Assembly: GCF_901875575.1 (NCBI RefSeq) | Contig: NZ_CABFMF010000011.1 | Span: 372,001-436,000, forward strand | Source of the DNA: an uncultured Streptococcus sp. | Lineage (GTDB): Bacteria > Bacillota > Bacilli > Lactobacillales > Streptococcaceae | Direction of reading: 5' to 3' | DNA: 64,000 bases | Shown: piece by piece, positions 1 to 8,201 of the stretch | Position numbering within the stretch: position 1 is the stretch's first letter | How the letters are laid out: each line of letters begins with the position of its first letter | Program-made: the position numbers and the translations under genes | The notes under the pieces: model-generated | Database searches by the model: none | Told to the model about the DNA's origin: nothing | What the model saw: the letters and a program-made list of their open reading frames with translations, nothing else

Positions 1-1
1 G

Positions 2-370
2 GAAATTTTCGCCTATGACCTAGATGATGTGGCAGTTCGTGTCGCTCAGGAAAATATTGAGCTCAACCCTGGCATGGAAAACATCCACGTAGCAGCAGGA
101 GATTTGCTTAAGGGGGTTGAGATTGAGGCAGATGTGATTGTAGCTAATATCTTGGCGGATATCCTGATTCATCTGACAGATGATGCTTATCGCTTGGTTA
201 AGGACGAAGGCTACCTGATCATGAGTGGGATTATCAAGGATAAGTGGGATATGGTGCGTGAGTCGGCTGAGTCAGCTGGATTTTTCCTTGAAACCCATAT
301 GGTTCAAGGGGAATGGAATGCCTGTGTCTTTAAGAAAACCAAGGATATTTCCGGTGTGATTGGAGGCTAG
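2..370 (+). CDS. prmA: Ribosomal protein L11 methyltransferase PrmA, 3' part only
   Basis: C-terminal part of a class I SAM-dependent methyltransferase; the gene starts before the window. The visible reading frame is open from base 2. It shows the motif after the SAM-binding loop ([16 protein letters not shown]), the NPPY-equivalent stretch [11 protein letters not shown] that is typical of PrmA, and the end EWNACVFKK. PrmA trimethylates ribosomal protein L11 in the cytoplasm. The stop codon is one base before the rsmE start, so the two form an operon of translation-apparatus methyltransferases, an order common in Firmicutes. Family call is firm; the N-terminal domain cannot be seen. Confidence 0.9.
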
Positions 371-371
371 C

Positions 372-1115
372 ATGCAGCAGTATTTTGTCAAGGGGAGTGC
401 AGTCTCTCCTGTCACCATAGAGGACAAGGAAACCAGCAAGCACATGTTTCAGGTAATGCGCTTGAAAGAAAATGATGAGGTTACTTTGGTCTTTGATGAT
501 GGCATTAAACGTTTGGCGCGCGTGCTGGATGTTGAAAATCGTCAGTTTGAGTTGGTTGAAGAGTTAGCTGACAATGTGGAACTACCAGTCCAAGTGATCA
601 TCGCATCCGGCTTTCCCAAGGGGGACAAGCTGGAGTTTATCACTCAAAAAGTAACCGAACTGGGTGCCAGCCAGATTTGGGCCTTCCCTGCCGATTGGTC
701 CGTTGCTAAGTGGGACGGCAAGAAATTGGGTAAAAAGGTTGAAAAATTAGAAAAAATCGCCCTTGGAGCAGCAGAGCAAAGCAAGCGTAATATCGTTCCA
801 AGTATTCAGCTTTTCGAGAAAAAATCAGACTTTCTAGCTCAGCTTGACCAGTTTGACTCGATCGTAGTGGCTTATGAAGAGTCGGCCAAAGAAGGAGAAT
901 CCGCTGCACTTTTACAAGCAGTTAGTGGTCTTGAAAAAGGAGCAAAATTACTCTTTGTCTTTGGTCCAGAAGGTGGTCTGTCACCTGCAGAAATTGAGAG
1001 TTTTGAAGCTAAGGGAGCAGTATTGGCAGGACTTGGCCCTCGCATTTTGCGAGCAGAAACAGCACCACTTTACGCCTTATCAGCCCTTAGTGTTTTATTA
1101 GAATTAGAGAAATAA
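372..1115 (+). CDS. rsmE: 16S rRNA (uracil-1498-N3)-methyltransferase RsmE
   Basis: 247 residues, usual family length. It shows an N-terminal PUA-like barrel (MQQYFVKGSA...) and a C-terminal SPOUT/trefoil-knot domain with the signature FGPEGGLSPAEI (about 205-216) and LGPRILRAETAP (about 225-236), which bind SAM. It methylates U1498 in the decoding region of 16S rRNA. An in-frame ATG lies 12 bases upstream, but the ATG at 372 is preceded by GGAGG inside the end of prmA and gives the canonical N-terminus. Translationally coupled to prmA; pepF follows after 10 bases. Confidence 0.93.
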   Translation: MQQYFVKGSAVSPVTIEDKETSKHMFQVMRLKENDEVTLVFDDGIKRLARVLDVENRQFELVEELADNVELPVQVIIASGFPKGDKLEFITQKVTELGASQIWAFPADWSVAKWDGKKLGKKVEKLEKIALGAAEQSKRNIVPSIQLFEKKSDFLAQLDQFDSIVVAYEESAKEGESAALLQAVSGLEKGAKLLFVFGPEGGLSPAEIESFEAKGAVLAGLGPRILRAETAPLYALSALSVLLELEK

Positions 1116-1125
1116 GAGGAAGAAA

Positions 1126-2922
1126 ATGGAACAAAAACACCGTTCAGAATTTCCAGAGAAGGAACTTTGGGATTTAACAGCCCTATACCAAGACCGTGAG
1201 GATTTCTTACGTGCGATCGAGAAGGCTCGCGAAGACATCAACCAGTTTAGCCGTGATTACAAGGGCAATCTTCATACTTTTGAGGATTTTGAAAAGGCCT
1301 TTGCGGAATTGGAACAAATCTATATTCAGATGAGCCATATTGGTAACTATGGTTTTATGCCGCAGACGACAGACTATAGTAATGAAGAATTTGCTAATAT
1401 TGCTCAAGCTGGGATGGAATTTGAAACAGATGCCAGCGTAGCATTGACCTTTTTTGACGATGCCTTGGTGGAAGCTGATGAGGAAGTCTTGGACCGTTTG
1501 GGTAAATTGCCACATTTAACAGCTGCCATTCGTCAGGCCAAAATCAAAAAAGCCCACTATCTAGGGGCTGATGTGGAGAAGGCCTTGACCAATCTCGGTG
1601 AAGTTTTCTACAGTCCGCAGGATATTTACACTAAGATGCGAGCTGGGGATTTTGAAATGGCCGACTTTGAAGTCAATGGCAAGATCTACAAAAACAGCTT
1701 TGTGACTTATGAGAATTTCTACCAAAACCATGAGGATGCTGAGGTTCGTGAAAAATCTTTCCGTTCCTTCTCAGAGGGACTTCGTAAGCACCAAAATACG
1801 GCTGCAGCAGCCTATTTAGCCCAAGTCAAGTCTGAAAAACTATTGGCTGATATGAAGGGCTACGACTCAGTCTTTGATTATCTTCTGGCTGAACAAGAAG
1901 TGGATCGTGCCATGTTTGACCGCCAGATTGACCTTATCATGAAGGATTTTGCGCCAGTCGCTCAGAGATACCTCAAGCATGTTGCTAAGGTAAATGGTCT
2001 TGAAAAGATGACCTTTGCAGACTGGAAATTGGACTTGGATAGTGCCCTGAATCCTGAAGTGACTATTGACGATGCCTATGATTTGGTCATGAAGTCGGTA
2101 GAACCTTTGGGACAAGAATATTGTCAGGAAGTTGATCGCTATCAAGAAGAGCGCTGGGTGGACTTTGCTGCCAACAGTGGCAAGGATTCTGGCGGTTATG
2201 CGGCGGATCCATATCGCGTGCATCCATATGTCCTCATGAGCTGGACAGGCCGTTTGAGTGATGTCTATACCTTGATTCATGAAATCGGGCATTCTGGTCA
2301 ATTTATCTTTTCAGATAATCATCAAAGTTACTTCAATGCCCATATGTCAACCTACTATGTTGAAGCACCGTCAACCTTCAATGAATTGCTCCTCAGTGAC
2401 TACTTGGAGCACCAGTCTGACGACCCACGTCAAAAACGCTTTGCCCTTGCCCACCGCTTGACAGACACCTACTTCCATAACTTTATCACTCACCTCTTGG
2501 AAGCAGCCTTCCAGCGTAAGGTGTATACATTGATTGAAGAAGGAGAAACCTTCGGAGCAAGCAAGCTCAACAGCATTATGAAGGAAGTTTTGACGGATTT
2601 CTGGGGAGATGCCATTGAAATCGACGATGATGCAGCTTTGACTTGGATGCGCCAAGCTCACTACTACATGGGCTTGTATAGTTACACTTACTCAGCAGGA
2701 CTAGTCATCTCGACTGCGGGTTACCTTCATTTGAAACATTCAGAAACTGGAGCTGAAGATTGGCTCAGTCTCCTTAAATCAGGTGGTAGTAAGACACCGC
2801 TTGAGTCAGCCATGATTATCGGAGCCGATATTTCAACAGACAAACCACTTCGTGATACCATCCAGTTCTTGTCAGACACAGTTGACCAGATTATCGCCTA
2901 CAGTGCCCAGTTGGGAGAGTAG
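1126..2922 (+). CDS. pepF: Oligoendopeptidase F (M3 family zinc peptidase)
   Basis: 598 residues, normal length. Zinc metallopeptidase that cuts peptides of roughly 7-17 residues in the cytoplasm. The zinc motif HEIGH sits at about residues 385-389 (LIHEIGHSGQ), with the third ligand region EAPSTFNELLL about 25 residues later, as in M3B peptidases. The start is preceded by AGAGGAAGAAA. It follows rsmE closely and probably shares its transcript. A hairpin near 2943-2978 may end this operon. Confidence 0.92.
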   Translation: MEQKHRSEFPEKELWDLTALYQDREDFLRAIEKAREDINQFSRDYKGNLHTFEDFEKAFAELEQIYIQMSHIGNYGFMPQTTDYSNEEFANIAQAGMEFETDASVALTFFDDALVEADEEVLDRLGKLPHLTAAIRQAKIKKAHYLGADVEKALTNLGEVFYSPQDIYTKMRAGDFEMADFEVNGKIYKNSFVTYENFYQNHEDAEVREKSFRSFSEGLRKHQNTAAAAYLAQVKSEKLLADMKGYDSVFDYLLAEQEVDRAMFDRQIDLIMKDFAPVAQRYLKHVAKVNGLEKMTFADWKLDLDSALNPEVTIDDAYDLVMKSVEPLGQEYCQEVDRYQEERWVDFAANSGKDSGGYAADPYRVHPYVLMSWTGRLSDVYTLIHEIGHSGQFIFSDNHQSYFNAHMSTYYVEAPSTFNELLLSDYLEHQSDDPRQKRFALAHRLTDTYFHNFITHLLEAAFQRKVYTLIEEGETFGASKLNSIMKEVLTDFWGDAIEIDDDAALTWMRQAHYYMGLYSYTYSAGLVISTAGYLHLKHSETGAEDWLSLLKSGGSKTPLESAMIIGADISTDKPLRDTIQFLSDTVDQIIAYSAQLGE

Positions 2923-2942
2923 GGGAATAGAGAGGTTGTTCT

Positions 2943-2986
2943 AGAATGATGTTTATGAGCTTGTTAAGCGTCATTCTATTTGTTTT
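2943..2986 (+). terminator. Possible terminator after pepF
   Basis: Inverted repeat AGAATGATG / CGTCATTCT with a loop of about 18 bases, followed by ATTTGTTTT. The loop is long, so this is a weak call. The rest of 2923-3168 shows no gene. Confidence 0.4.
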
Positions 2987-3168
2987 AGCTGTAGCTATTT
3001 TCAAAAATGTCGTTGAGGGTTGTGATGTTACATTTTAACTTGCTCTAGAGTTGATATTGATAGTTATTTACTTCATTTTATATCAGATTGTATTTGATTG
3101 AAAATTCAATATTGAGTTGTTTAAGGATGGCTTTTTGAACAGTTGCTAGAAATGTAGAGGTATTGCCC

Positions 3169-3960
3169 ATGTATCAAGAGTTACTTAGAAAAATAACAGA
3201 AGAAAAACCAAGTTATCATCAGGAAGAAATCCAGTGGTTGCTTGACCATTTGGGAGATCCTTCTTCAGAAATTCGTGATGATCTTGTTTTTACAAGCTTT
3301 GCTAGAGGGATTCAGGAAGAACTATTTACACAGGAACAATTTCATTTCATTGCTGAGGAAATTTTATCTGATGGAGGATTAGATAAAAAGATTGATAAGG
3401 TAGGCTTGTCAACACTTGAACGTTCTTTTAGGGCGCTTATTTATGCAAATCTCTTGTCTGCGGATGCCAACCAGCAATCGGTTTTTTATCAGGGATTAAA
3501 AGCAGAAATTCGCAATATCCTTTTAAATCAAGGTTTGTCCTATCTTTCAAAAGAAAAGGACACGACAGGTTTTTCAAGTCAGTATGGTTGGGTTCACGCT
3601 TTTGCGCATGGAGCTGATCTACTGACAGAGGTAGTTTGTCATCCAGACTTTCCTATAAACAAAATTCATGAAGTATTTGACATACTTGGCCAACTGTTTA
3701 AAAGAATTGCGATTCGTTTTACAGATGATGAAGATTGGCGTTTAGCGAGAGTAATCTATGAACCGATTTTACAAGGAAAGTTGGAGCAAGAGCAAGTAGC
3801 TTCTTGGATAAAAACTGTTGACTTTCCGATAGAAGAAAGGGAAGATTTTTATAAATTTTCCAACTTTAGATCCTGTCTGTTGGAAGTCTATGTCCAACTT
3901 GACCAGAGAAATTGTTTACAAGATGACTTGAAAGAAGCTATTCAGTCTTTTCAATACTAA
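3169..3960 (+). CDS. DUF2785 family protein
   Basis: 263 residues, soluble, helical, no signal peptide or membrane segment. The pattern fits DUF2785: it opens with helices, has LVFTSFARGI near residue 38 and GWVHAFAHGADLL near residue 145, and ends in a helical repeat-like region. Function unknown. A TTG six bases upstream is in frame, but the ATG at 3169 has GTAGAGG eight bases before it and is the better start. It stands alone between pepF and the aquaporin gene. Confidence 0.75.
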   Translation: MYQELLRKITEEKPSYHQEEIQWLLDHLGDPSSEIRDDLVFTSFARGIQEELFTQEQFHFIAEEILSDGGLDKKIDKVGLSTLERSFRALIYANLLSADANQQSVFYQGLKAEIRNILLNQGLSYLSKEKDTTGFSSQYGWVHAFAHGADLLTEVVCHPDFPINKIHEVFDILGQLFKRIAIRFTDDEDWRLARVIYEPILQGKLEQEQVASWIKTVDFPIEEREDFYKFSNFRSCLLEVYVQLDQRNCLQDDLKEAIQSFQY

Positions 3961-4065
3961 GAAAAAGCGAGTCAGATTTTCAAGAAACTTTCCAATCAAT
4001 TTTCTTGGCCCCCTTTCCTTCTTTTGATAGACTAATATCTAGTTTTTGAAAAAAGGAGAAAGAAA

Positions 4066-4734
4066 ATGAAAAAATTTGTTGCTGAGTTAATCAGTACTTT
4101 CATGCTTGTGTTCGTCGGCACAGGAGCTGTTGTTTTTGGAAACGGTCTTGATGGTCTTGCTCACCTTGGAATTGCTTTTGACTTTGGTTTGGGAATCGTA
4201 GTCGCAGCCTACTCAATCGTAACTGTTTCAGGTGCTCGCTTGAATCCAGATGTTTCAATCGCTATGTTTATAGACAAACGTTTGTCATCTTCAGAGCTTG
4301 TAAACTACATCCTTGGACAAGTAGTTGGAGCTTTCCTTGCGTCAGCTGCGGTATTCTTCCTCTTGTCTAACTCAGGCATGTCAACTGCTAGTCTTGGTGA
4401 AAATGCTTTGGCAAGCGGTGTTACTGTATTCGGTGGTTTCTTGTTTGAAGTTATCGCAACCTTCTTGTTTGTTTTGGTTATCATGACTGTTACTTCAGAA
4501 AGTAAAGGAAATGGCGCGATTGCTGGTTTGGTAATCGGTTTGTCCTTGATGGCGATGATTCTTGTCGGATTGAACATTACTGGACTTTCAGTAAACCCAG
4601 CTCGTAGCTTGGCACCAGCTGTCTTGGTAGGTGGCGCAGCCCTTCAACAAGTATGGATTTTCATCCTTGCCCCAATTGTTGGTGGAGTTCTTGCAGCCCT
4701 TGTTGCTAAAAACTTCCTTGGAACAGAAGAATAA
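4066..4734 (+). CDS. Aquaporin / MIP family channel with altered first NPA motif
   Basis: 222 residues with six hydrophobic segments, the size of an orthodox bacterial aquaporin. The second half carries the intact SVNPARSLAPA motif near residue 180. The first half has ARLNPDVS near residue 65 where MIP channels normally have H-NPA-V: the Ala of NPA is Asp and the preceding His is Arg. A further Asp lies within TM2 (AFDFGLG). The family normally conducts water, small polyols or peroxide. With charged residues at the constriction, function may be impaired or changed. Strong ribosome site AAGGAGAAAG. Monocistronic, with its own terminator. Confidence 0.88.
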   Translation: MKKFVAELISTFMLVFVGTGAVVFGNGLDGLAHLGIAFDFGLGIVVAAYSIVTVSGARLNPDVSIAMFIDKRLSSSELVNYILGQVVGAFLASAAVFFLLSNSGMSTASLGENALASGVTVFGGFLFEVIATFLFVLVIMTVTSESKGNGAIAGLVIGLSLMAMILVGLNITGLSVNPARSLAPAVLVGGAALQQVWIFILAPIVGGVLAALVAKNFLGTEE

Positions 4735-4744
4735 TTGAAACTTA

Positions 4745-4783
4745 AAAAGCCTTGCTCCTCATTTTGAGGAACAGGGCTTTTTC
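4745..4783 (+). terminator. Rho-independent terminator of the aquaporin gene
   Basis: AAAAAGCC-TTGCTCCTC / GAGGAACAGGGCTTTTT hairpin with short loop ATTTT and a T run. Confidence 0.85.
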
Positions 4784-4788
4784 GTATG

Positions 4789-5029
4789 ATACTCTTCGAA
4801 AATCTCTTCAAGCCACGTCAGCTTCACCTTGCTGTATGTATGGTTACTGACTTCATCAGTTTCATCTACAACCTCAAAGCAGTGCTTTGAGCTGACTTCG
4901 TCAGTTTCATCTACAACCTCAAAATCATGTTTTGAGCTGACTTCGTTAGTCTTATCTACAACCTCAAAGCAGTGCTTTGAGTAGCCTGCGGCTAGCTTCC
5001 TAGTTTACTCTTTGATTTTCATTGAGTAT
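4789..5029. repeat. BOX element (boxA, three boxB units, boxC)
   Basis: Starts with the boxA motif ATACTCTTCGAAAATCTCTT and ends with the boxC motif CTTTGATTTTCATTGAGTAT. Between them are three roughly 45-base boxB units, each ending in CAACCTCAAA-GCAGTG-CTTTGAG or a close variant (second unit AATCATG). BOX repeats are intergenic elements of S. pneumoniae and close relatives and form stable stem-loops. This one lies between the aquaporin terminator and the end of queF. Confidence 0.92.
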
Positions 5030-5033
5030 GAGT

Positions 5034-5525
5034 TTAGCGGTTGTCAATTTTCTCTGGATAAAGGTCGTGTTGGAAGAGGCGTTGTTCTGCCAAGTCTTCA
5101 TACTTAGTTCTTGGCTTACCGTAGTTGTAGTAGGGATCAATTGAGATGCCACCGCGCGGTGTGAATTTTCCCCAAACCTCCAAATAGCGAGGGTCTAGCA
5201 AGTTGACCAAGTCTTTCCCGATGGTGTTGATACAGTTTTCGTGGAAATCTCCGTGGTTTCGGTAGCTAAAGAGGTAGAGTTTGAGGGATTTTGACTCGAC
5301 ACAGAGCTTGTCAGGAATGTAGGAAATATAAATCGTCGCAAAGTCTGGCTGAGCAGTGATTGGACACAGTGAGGTAAATTCAGGACAGTTGAATTTGATG
5401 AAATAGTCATTTTCCACATGACGGTTGTCAAAGGATTCGAGGACTTCTGGTTGATACTCGAAAATGTAGTTGGTTTCTTTGTTGCCGAGGAGGCTAAGGT
5501 TTTTCATTTCTTCTTGTTGTGACAT
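5034..5525 (-). CDS. queF: NADPH-dependent 7-cyano-7-deazaguanine reductase QueF
   Basis: 163 residues, YkvM-type short QueF. Reduces preQ0 to preQ1, the last free-base step before queuine insertion into tRNA. Visible: the T-fold motif with catalytic Cys in [13 protein letters not shown] (about 50-62), the NADPH motif [20 protein letters not shown] (about 78-97) and the C-terminal [11 protein letters not shown]. Last gene of the queCDEF operon, 18 bases after queE. The stop codon lies four bases from the end of the BOX element. Confidence 0.95.
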   Translation of the reverse strand: MSQQEEMKNLSLLGNKETNYIFEYQPEVLESFDNRHVENDYFIKFNCPEFTSLCPITAQPDFATIYISYIPDKLCVESKSLKLYLFSYRNHGDFHENCINTIGKDLVNLLDPRYLEVWGKFTPRGGISIDPYYNYGKPRTKYEDLAEQRLFQHDLYPEKIDNR

Positions 5526-5543
5526 GATTTTTTCTTTCTAATT

Positions 5544-6260
5544 TTAAACACCACGTTGATTATCGTAGAGGAGGGTATGCAGTTGAGGAAGGACGCGGAC
5601 ATTGCCCCAGTTATCGTCGGCAGCGATGCGTTCCCAGAGTTCTTTGAGACGGTCCAGTTGGTCTTGGACAATATTACCCGTAGCCTTAGGCTCAGGATTT
5701 CCTGCTGATAAGAAGAGAACATCTGGTTGGTAGCGTTCTTGTATGCCTCTGGCAAAGGCTAAATCTGCATCATCAAAGACAGGGATTTTAAAGGTGACCT
5801 TGTCTGGATCTAGTTGGGAAACGATAAAGTCCAAAGTTTCAAAGTTGACTTCCATTTTTGATGAAGGTGGTTTGGGACTCAGGGTGACTTGGTCGATGTC
5901 TTTTAACCAATTTTGCCAGCGAGAGCCTTGGGTCTCAACAGCCAGAGTGACACCACGTTCCTTGAGTTTAGTGACCAATTGAGCCATGTTGGCTGCTAGG
6001 ATAGCAGGATTTCCCCCAGATAGGGTGACGTAGTCATAGCTTCCTAGTTTATCTAACTCAGCGATTACTTCATCAGCTGTCATGCGAGTTGGCTTTTCAG
6101 AGCCATCCCAAGTAAAGGCAGAATCGCACCAGTCGCAGTGGTAGTCGCAACCAGCAGTGCGGACAAACATGGTTTTCTGCCCGATTGCACGGCCTTCGCC
6201 TTGAAAGGTTGGGCCAAAAATTTCCAAAACTGGTAGTTTGAGGACACGTTCCCTAGTCAT
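5544..6260 (-). CDS. queE: 7-carboxy-7-deazaguanine synthase QueE (radical SAM)
   Basis: 238 residues. Radical SAM enzyme that ring-contracts 6-carboxytetrahydropterin to CDG. The cluster-binding motif appears as CDYHCDWCDSAF (CxxxCxxC, about residues 34-41), after the substrate loop EIFGPTFQGEGRAIGQ. The SAM-binding glycine motif is LSGGNPA near residue 80. The start overlaps the end of queD by eight bases, indicating translational coupling. Confidence 0.95.
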   Translation of the reverse strand: MTRERVLKLPVLEIFGPTFQGEGRAIGQKTMFVRTAGCDYHCDWCDSAFTWDGSEKPTRMTADEVIAELDKLGSYDYVTLSGGNPAILAANMAQLVTKLKERGVTLAVETQGSRWQNWLKDIDQVTLSPKPPSSKMEVNFETLDFIVSQLDPDKVTFKIPVFDDADLAFARGIQERYQPDVLFLSAGNPEPKATGNIVQDQLDRLKELWERIAADDNWGNVRVLPQLHTLLYDNQRGV

Positions 6261-6696
6261 CTAACCACTCCCGTCTAAATTCCGCAAAGGCAGTCGGAGT
6301 CTCATAGAGGCGAACGTATTCCAAACGGAGACCACGTTCGTCTGGCAACTCTTGGTTCATGGTTTGGAAAATCCAGTAAACCATATTTTCAGCAGTCGTG
6401 TTCATATAGGGAAGGGTTTCGTTTAGATAGCGATGATCCAAGTGGGGCTCTAAGTAGTTCTTGTAGATTGCTTTGATATCTCCGAAATCGTAGGTCATAC
6501 CCCGTTCATCTAAAAATCCACTGACAGCAATCTGCAGATGATAGGTGTGACCATGAAGGGATTTACATTTTCCCTCATAGTGAAAGAGGTGGTGGGCAGC
6601 ATCAAAGGTAAATTCTTTTGATACCAAGGTTCTGTGAGGATCGTAGATAAGAGACTCCCCAGTTTCCTGTTTGATTTCTTTGGGTGCAAAAAACAT
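6253..6696 (-). CDS. queD: 6-carboxy-5,6,7,8-tetrahydropterin synthase QueD
   Basis: 147 residues, T-fold enzyme converting 7,8-dihydroneopterin triphosphate to CPH4. Zinc ligands are visible in FDAAHHLFHYEGKC and in GHTYHLQIAV; the HLDHRYLNE motif lies near residue 90. A longer in-frame extension exists, but the ATG at 6696 has GAAAGGAGAGG before it and starts at the usual place. The start shares one base with the queC stop (TAATG). Confidence 0.94.
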   Translation of the reverse strand: MFFAPKEIKQETGESLIYDPHRTLVSKEFTFDAAHHLFHYEGKCKSLHGHTYHLQIAVSGFLDERGMTYDFGDIKAIYKNYLEPHLDHRYLNETLPYMNTTAENMVYWIFQTMNQELPDERGLRLEYVRLYETPTAFAEFRREWLDD

Positions 6697-7349
6697 TAGT
6701 CCTCTCCTTTCTGTGAGAGATAAACATCTAGACCATGCTGACGTAGATGGCAGGCTGGGCAATCTCCACAGCCACTTCCGATAATCCCGTTGTAGCAGGT
6801 TAAGGTCTTTTCACGAACATAGTCAAAGGCACCGAGTTGGTCGGCTAATTCCCAAGTTTCAGCCTTGTCTAGCCACATGAGAGGTGTTTGGATAACAAAG
6901 TCGTAATCCATAGCAAGGTTGAGGGTAACATTAAGGGATTTGACAAAGACATCTCGACAATCAGGGTAACCTGAGAAGTCTGTCTCGCAGACACCTGTCA
7001 CGATATCTTTAATACCTCGTTGCTTAGCAAGGACTGCCGCAAAGGATAGAAAGAGGTGGTTGCGACCATCAACAAAGGTATTGGGAACCTCTCCCTCTTT
7101 TTGCTCAATCTCTAGATCAGAAGTCAAGGCATTTTCAGTGATTTGCCCCAGCAGAGACATATCTAGGATATGATGACGAATCCCCTGTTCCTCAGCGATT
7201 TCTCTAGCGACTTGAATTTCGAGATGATGGCGTTGACCGTAGGCAAAGGTAACGGCTTCGACCGTTTCATAGTGTTCTTTAGCCCAAAAGAGGCAGGTTG
7301 TAGAATCTTGACCGCCACTAAAGACGACCAAGGCAGATTGACGTTTCAT
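6696..7349 (-). CDS. queC: 7-cyano-7-deazaguanine synthase QueC
   Basis: 217 residues. ATP-dependent ligase turning CDG into preQ0. PP-loop motif [14 protein letters not shown] at about 8-21; four-Cys zinc site [16 protein letters not shown] at about 185-200. The upstream in-frame ATG at 7388 falls in the terminator region; the ATG at 7349 has AGAAGGAGTACT before it. First gene of queCDEF, downstream of a leader with a pseudoknot-capable hairpin and a terminator, so it is probably controlled by preQ1 or preQ0. Confidence 0.95.
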   Translation of the reverse strand: MKRQSALVVFSGGQDSTTCLFWAKEHYETVEAVTFAYGQRHHLEIQVAREIAEEQGIRHHILDMSLLGQITENALTSDLEIEQKEGEVPNTFVDGRNHLFLSFAAVLAKQRGIKDIVTGVCETDFSGYPDCRDVFVKSLNVTLNLAMDYDFVIQTPLMWLDKAETWELADQLGAFDYVREKTLTCYNGIIGSGCGDCPACHLRQHGLDVYLSQKGED

Positions 7350-7385
7350 AGTACTCCTTCTAAAATGGGAAATGTTCAGAGCACG

Positions 7386-7460
7386 CAAAAAGCTCCCTTG
7401 AGGGAGCTAAAAAATACCAAGTCAAGGTTTTTTTTAGCGATGGCATGTCCCAAACATCGT
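7386..7460 (-). promoter_or_regulatory. Probable preQ1-type riboswitch with terminator upstream of queC
   Basis: On the minus strand the leader has a 5-bp stem CGATG/CATCG (7459-7455, 7442-7438) with loop TTTGGGACATGC, followed by an A-rich tail CTAAAAAAAACC (7437-7426). The tail CC can pair with loop GG to make an H-type pseudoknot, the layout of preQ1-I aptamers. Downstream is a perfect terminator hairpin AGCTCCC-TCAA-GGGAGCT followed by TTTTT (7408-7386). CCTTGA (7427-7422) can alternatively pair with TCAAGG inside the terminator stem, giving an antiterminator. This predicts that ligand binding stops queCDEF transcription. Class assignment is inferred from layout and context. Confidence 0.65.
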
Positions 7461-7474
7461 AATATTCTATCTAC

Positions 7475-7503
7475 AGTCTAGCATATTTTTTGAAAAATGG
7501 CAA
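7475..7503 (-). promoter_or_regulatory. Probable promoter of queCDEF
   Basis: Extended -10 TGC-TAGACT at 7483-7475 on the minus strand, with a weak TTTGCC at the -35 spacing (17 bases). It would start transcription just before the riboswitch-like hairpin. Confidence 0.45.
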
Positions 7504-7511
7504 AGGGCAAG

Positions 7512-7543
7512 AAAAAAGAGACCAAAGCAAGTACTTGGTCTCT
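7512..7543 (-). terminator. Rho-independent terminator of trxA
   Basis: GAGACCAA/TTGGTCTC stem with a 9-base loop, followed on the minus strand by a run of six T. Confidence 0.88.
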
Positions 7544-7550
7544 CGTTTGA

Positions 7551-7865
7551 TTAGCTCAATTCAGCAACGATGGCCTTGATTTGTTCTGCTGTGTGAACAC
7601 CAGCAACTTGTTTCACAACTTGGCCGTCTTTTTTGAAGAGAAGAGTTGGGATAGACATGATTCCAAAGGCACGAGCTGTGTTTGGATTTTCATCAACGTC
7701 CATTTTAACGATTTTCAAGACATCTTCTGAAAGTTCTTCAGACAATTTATCCAAGATTGGACCTTGCATACGACATGGACCACACCAAGTTGCCCAGAAG
7801 TCTACCAAGACCAAACCGTCTTTTGTTTCTTGTTCGAATGTTGCATCTGTAATTGCTTTTGCCAT
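7551..7865 (-). CDS. trxA: Thioredoxin
   Basis: 104 residues. Cytoplasmic disulfide reductant. Active site FWATWCGPCRMQ at about 24-35 and cis-Pro in MSIPTLLFKKDG at about 70-81. Strong ribosome site AAAAAAGGAGAAA. It lies 15 bases after the DUF4649 gene and is probably co-transcribed from the promoter at 8134-8162 next to a MarR-type operator. That would place it under the neighbouring MarR regulator. Confidence 0.95.
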   Translation of the reverse strand: MAKAITDATFEQETKDGLVLVDFWATWCGPCRMQGPILDKLSEELSEDVLKIVKMDVDENPNTARAFGIMSIPTLLFKKDGQVVKQVAGVHTAEQIKAIVAELS

Positions 7866-7880
7866 TGTATTTCTCCTTTT

Positions 7881-8102
7881 TTAGTTATATTGGCTTAAAT
7901 CTTGTTTCATGAGATAGAAGAAGACATCTCCGTAAGTCCCATGATAGTCCAAATCATGACCGTTGTAAGTTAATTTTTGGACAGGGTAGTAGTCTGCGAC
8001 TCCGATAAGGCAAGCTTGTTGTGAACGATCAAAATCTTCATAAGACTCGAAAGTCACAGTTCTTTCGTTCTTGCTGGCATCTAGATAGGTAATTTCAATC
8101 AT
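7881..8102 (-). CDS. DUF4649 family small protein
   Basis: 73 residues, starting MIEITYLDASKNERTVTF and ending QDLSQYN. Small soluble alpha/beta protein conserved in streptococci, function unknown. An in-frame extension upstream runs through the promoter, so the ATG at 8102 is the start; it is preceded by AAAGGAGTTTTTAAA. Sits in front of trxA with a 15-base gap. Confidence 0.8.
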   Translation of the reverse strand: MIEITYLDASKNERTVTFESYEDFDRSQQACLIGVADYYPVQKLTYNGHDLDYHGTYGDVFFYLMKQDLSQYN

Positions 8103-8133
8103 TTTAAAAACTCCTTTGTTTAATGATGACTTT

Positions 8134-8162
8134 ATTTTACTCCTTGTAAAAGAGAATGTCAA
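8134..8162 (-). promoter_or_regulatory. Promoter of the DUF4649-trxA operon
   Basis: Minus strand: -35 TTGACA (8162-8157), 17-base spacer, -10 TAAAAT (8139-8134). A 12-bp operator-like palindrome lies nine bases upstream of the -35 box. Confidence 0.75.
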
Positions 8163-8171
8163 GAAAAATGA

Positions 8172-8183
8172 TTGCGCACGCAA
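8172..8183. promoter_or_regulatory. MarR-type operator, copy 1
   Basis: Palindrome TTGCG-CA-CGCAA. It matches the copy at 8651-8662 in 11 of 12 positions. It lies just upstream of the DUF4649-trxA promoter and just downstream of the marR stop. Confidence 0.65.
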
Positions 8184-8201
8184 CTTTTTTCTAAAATCAT
8201 C

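Noticed and set aside
4789..5029. Repeated 45-base units considered as a CRISPR-like array
   Set aside because: Units and flanks match the BOX A-B-C structure, the units are contiguous without spacers, and no cas genes are near.
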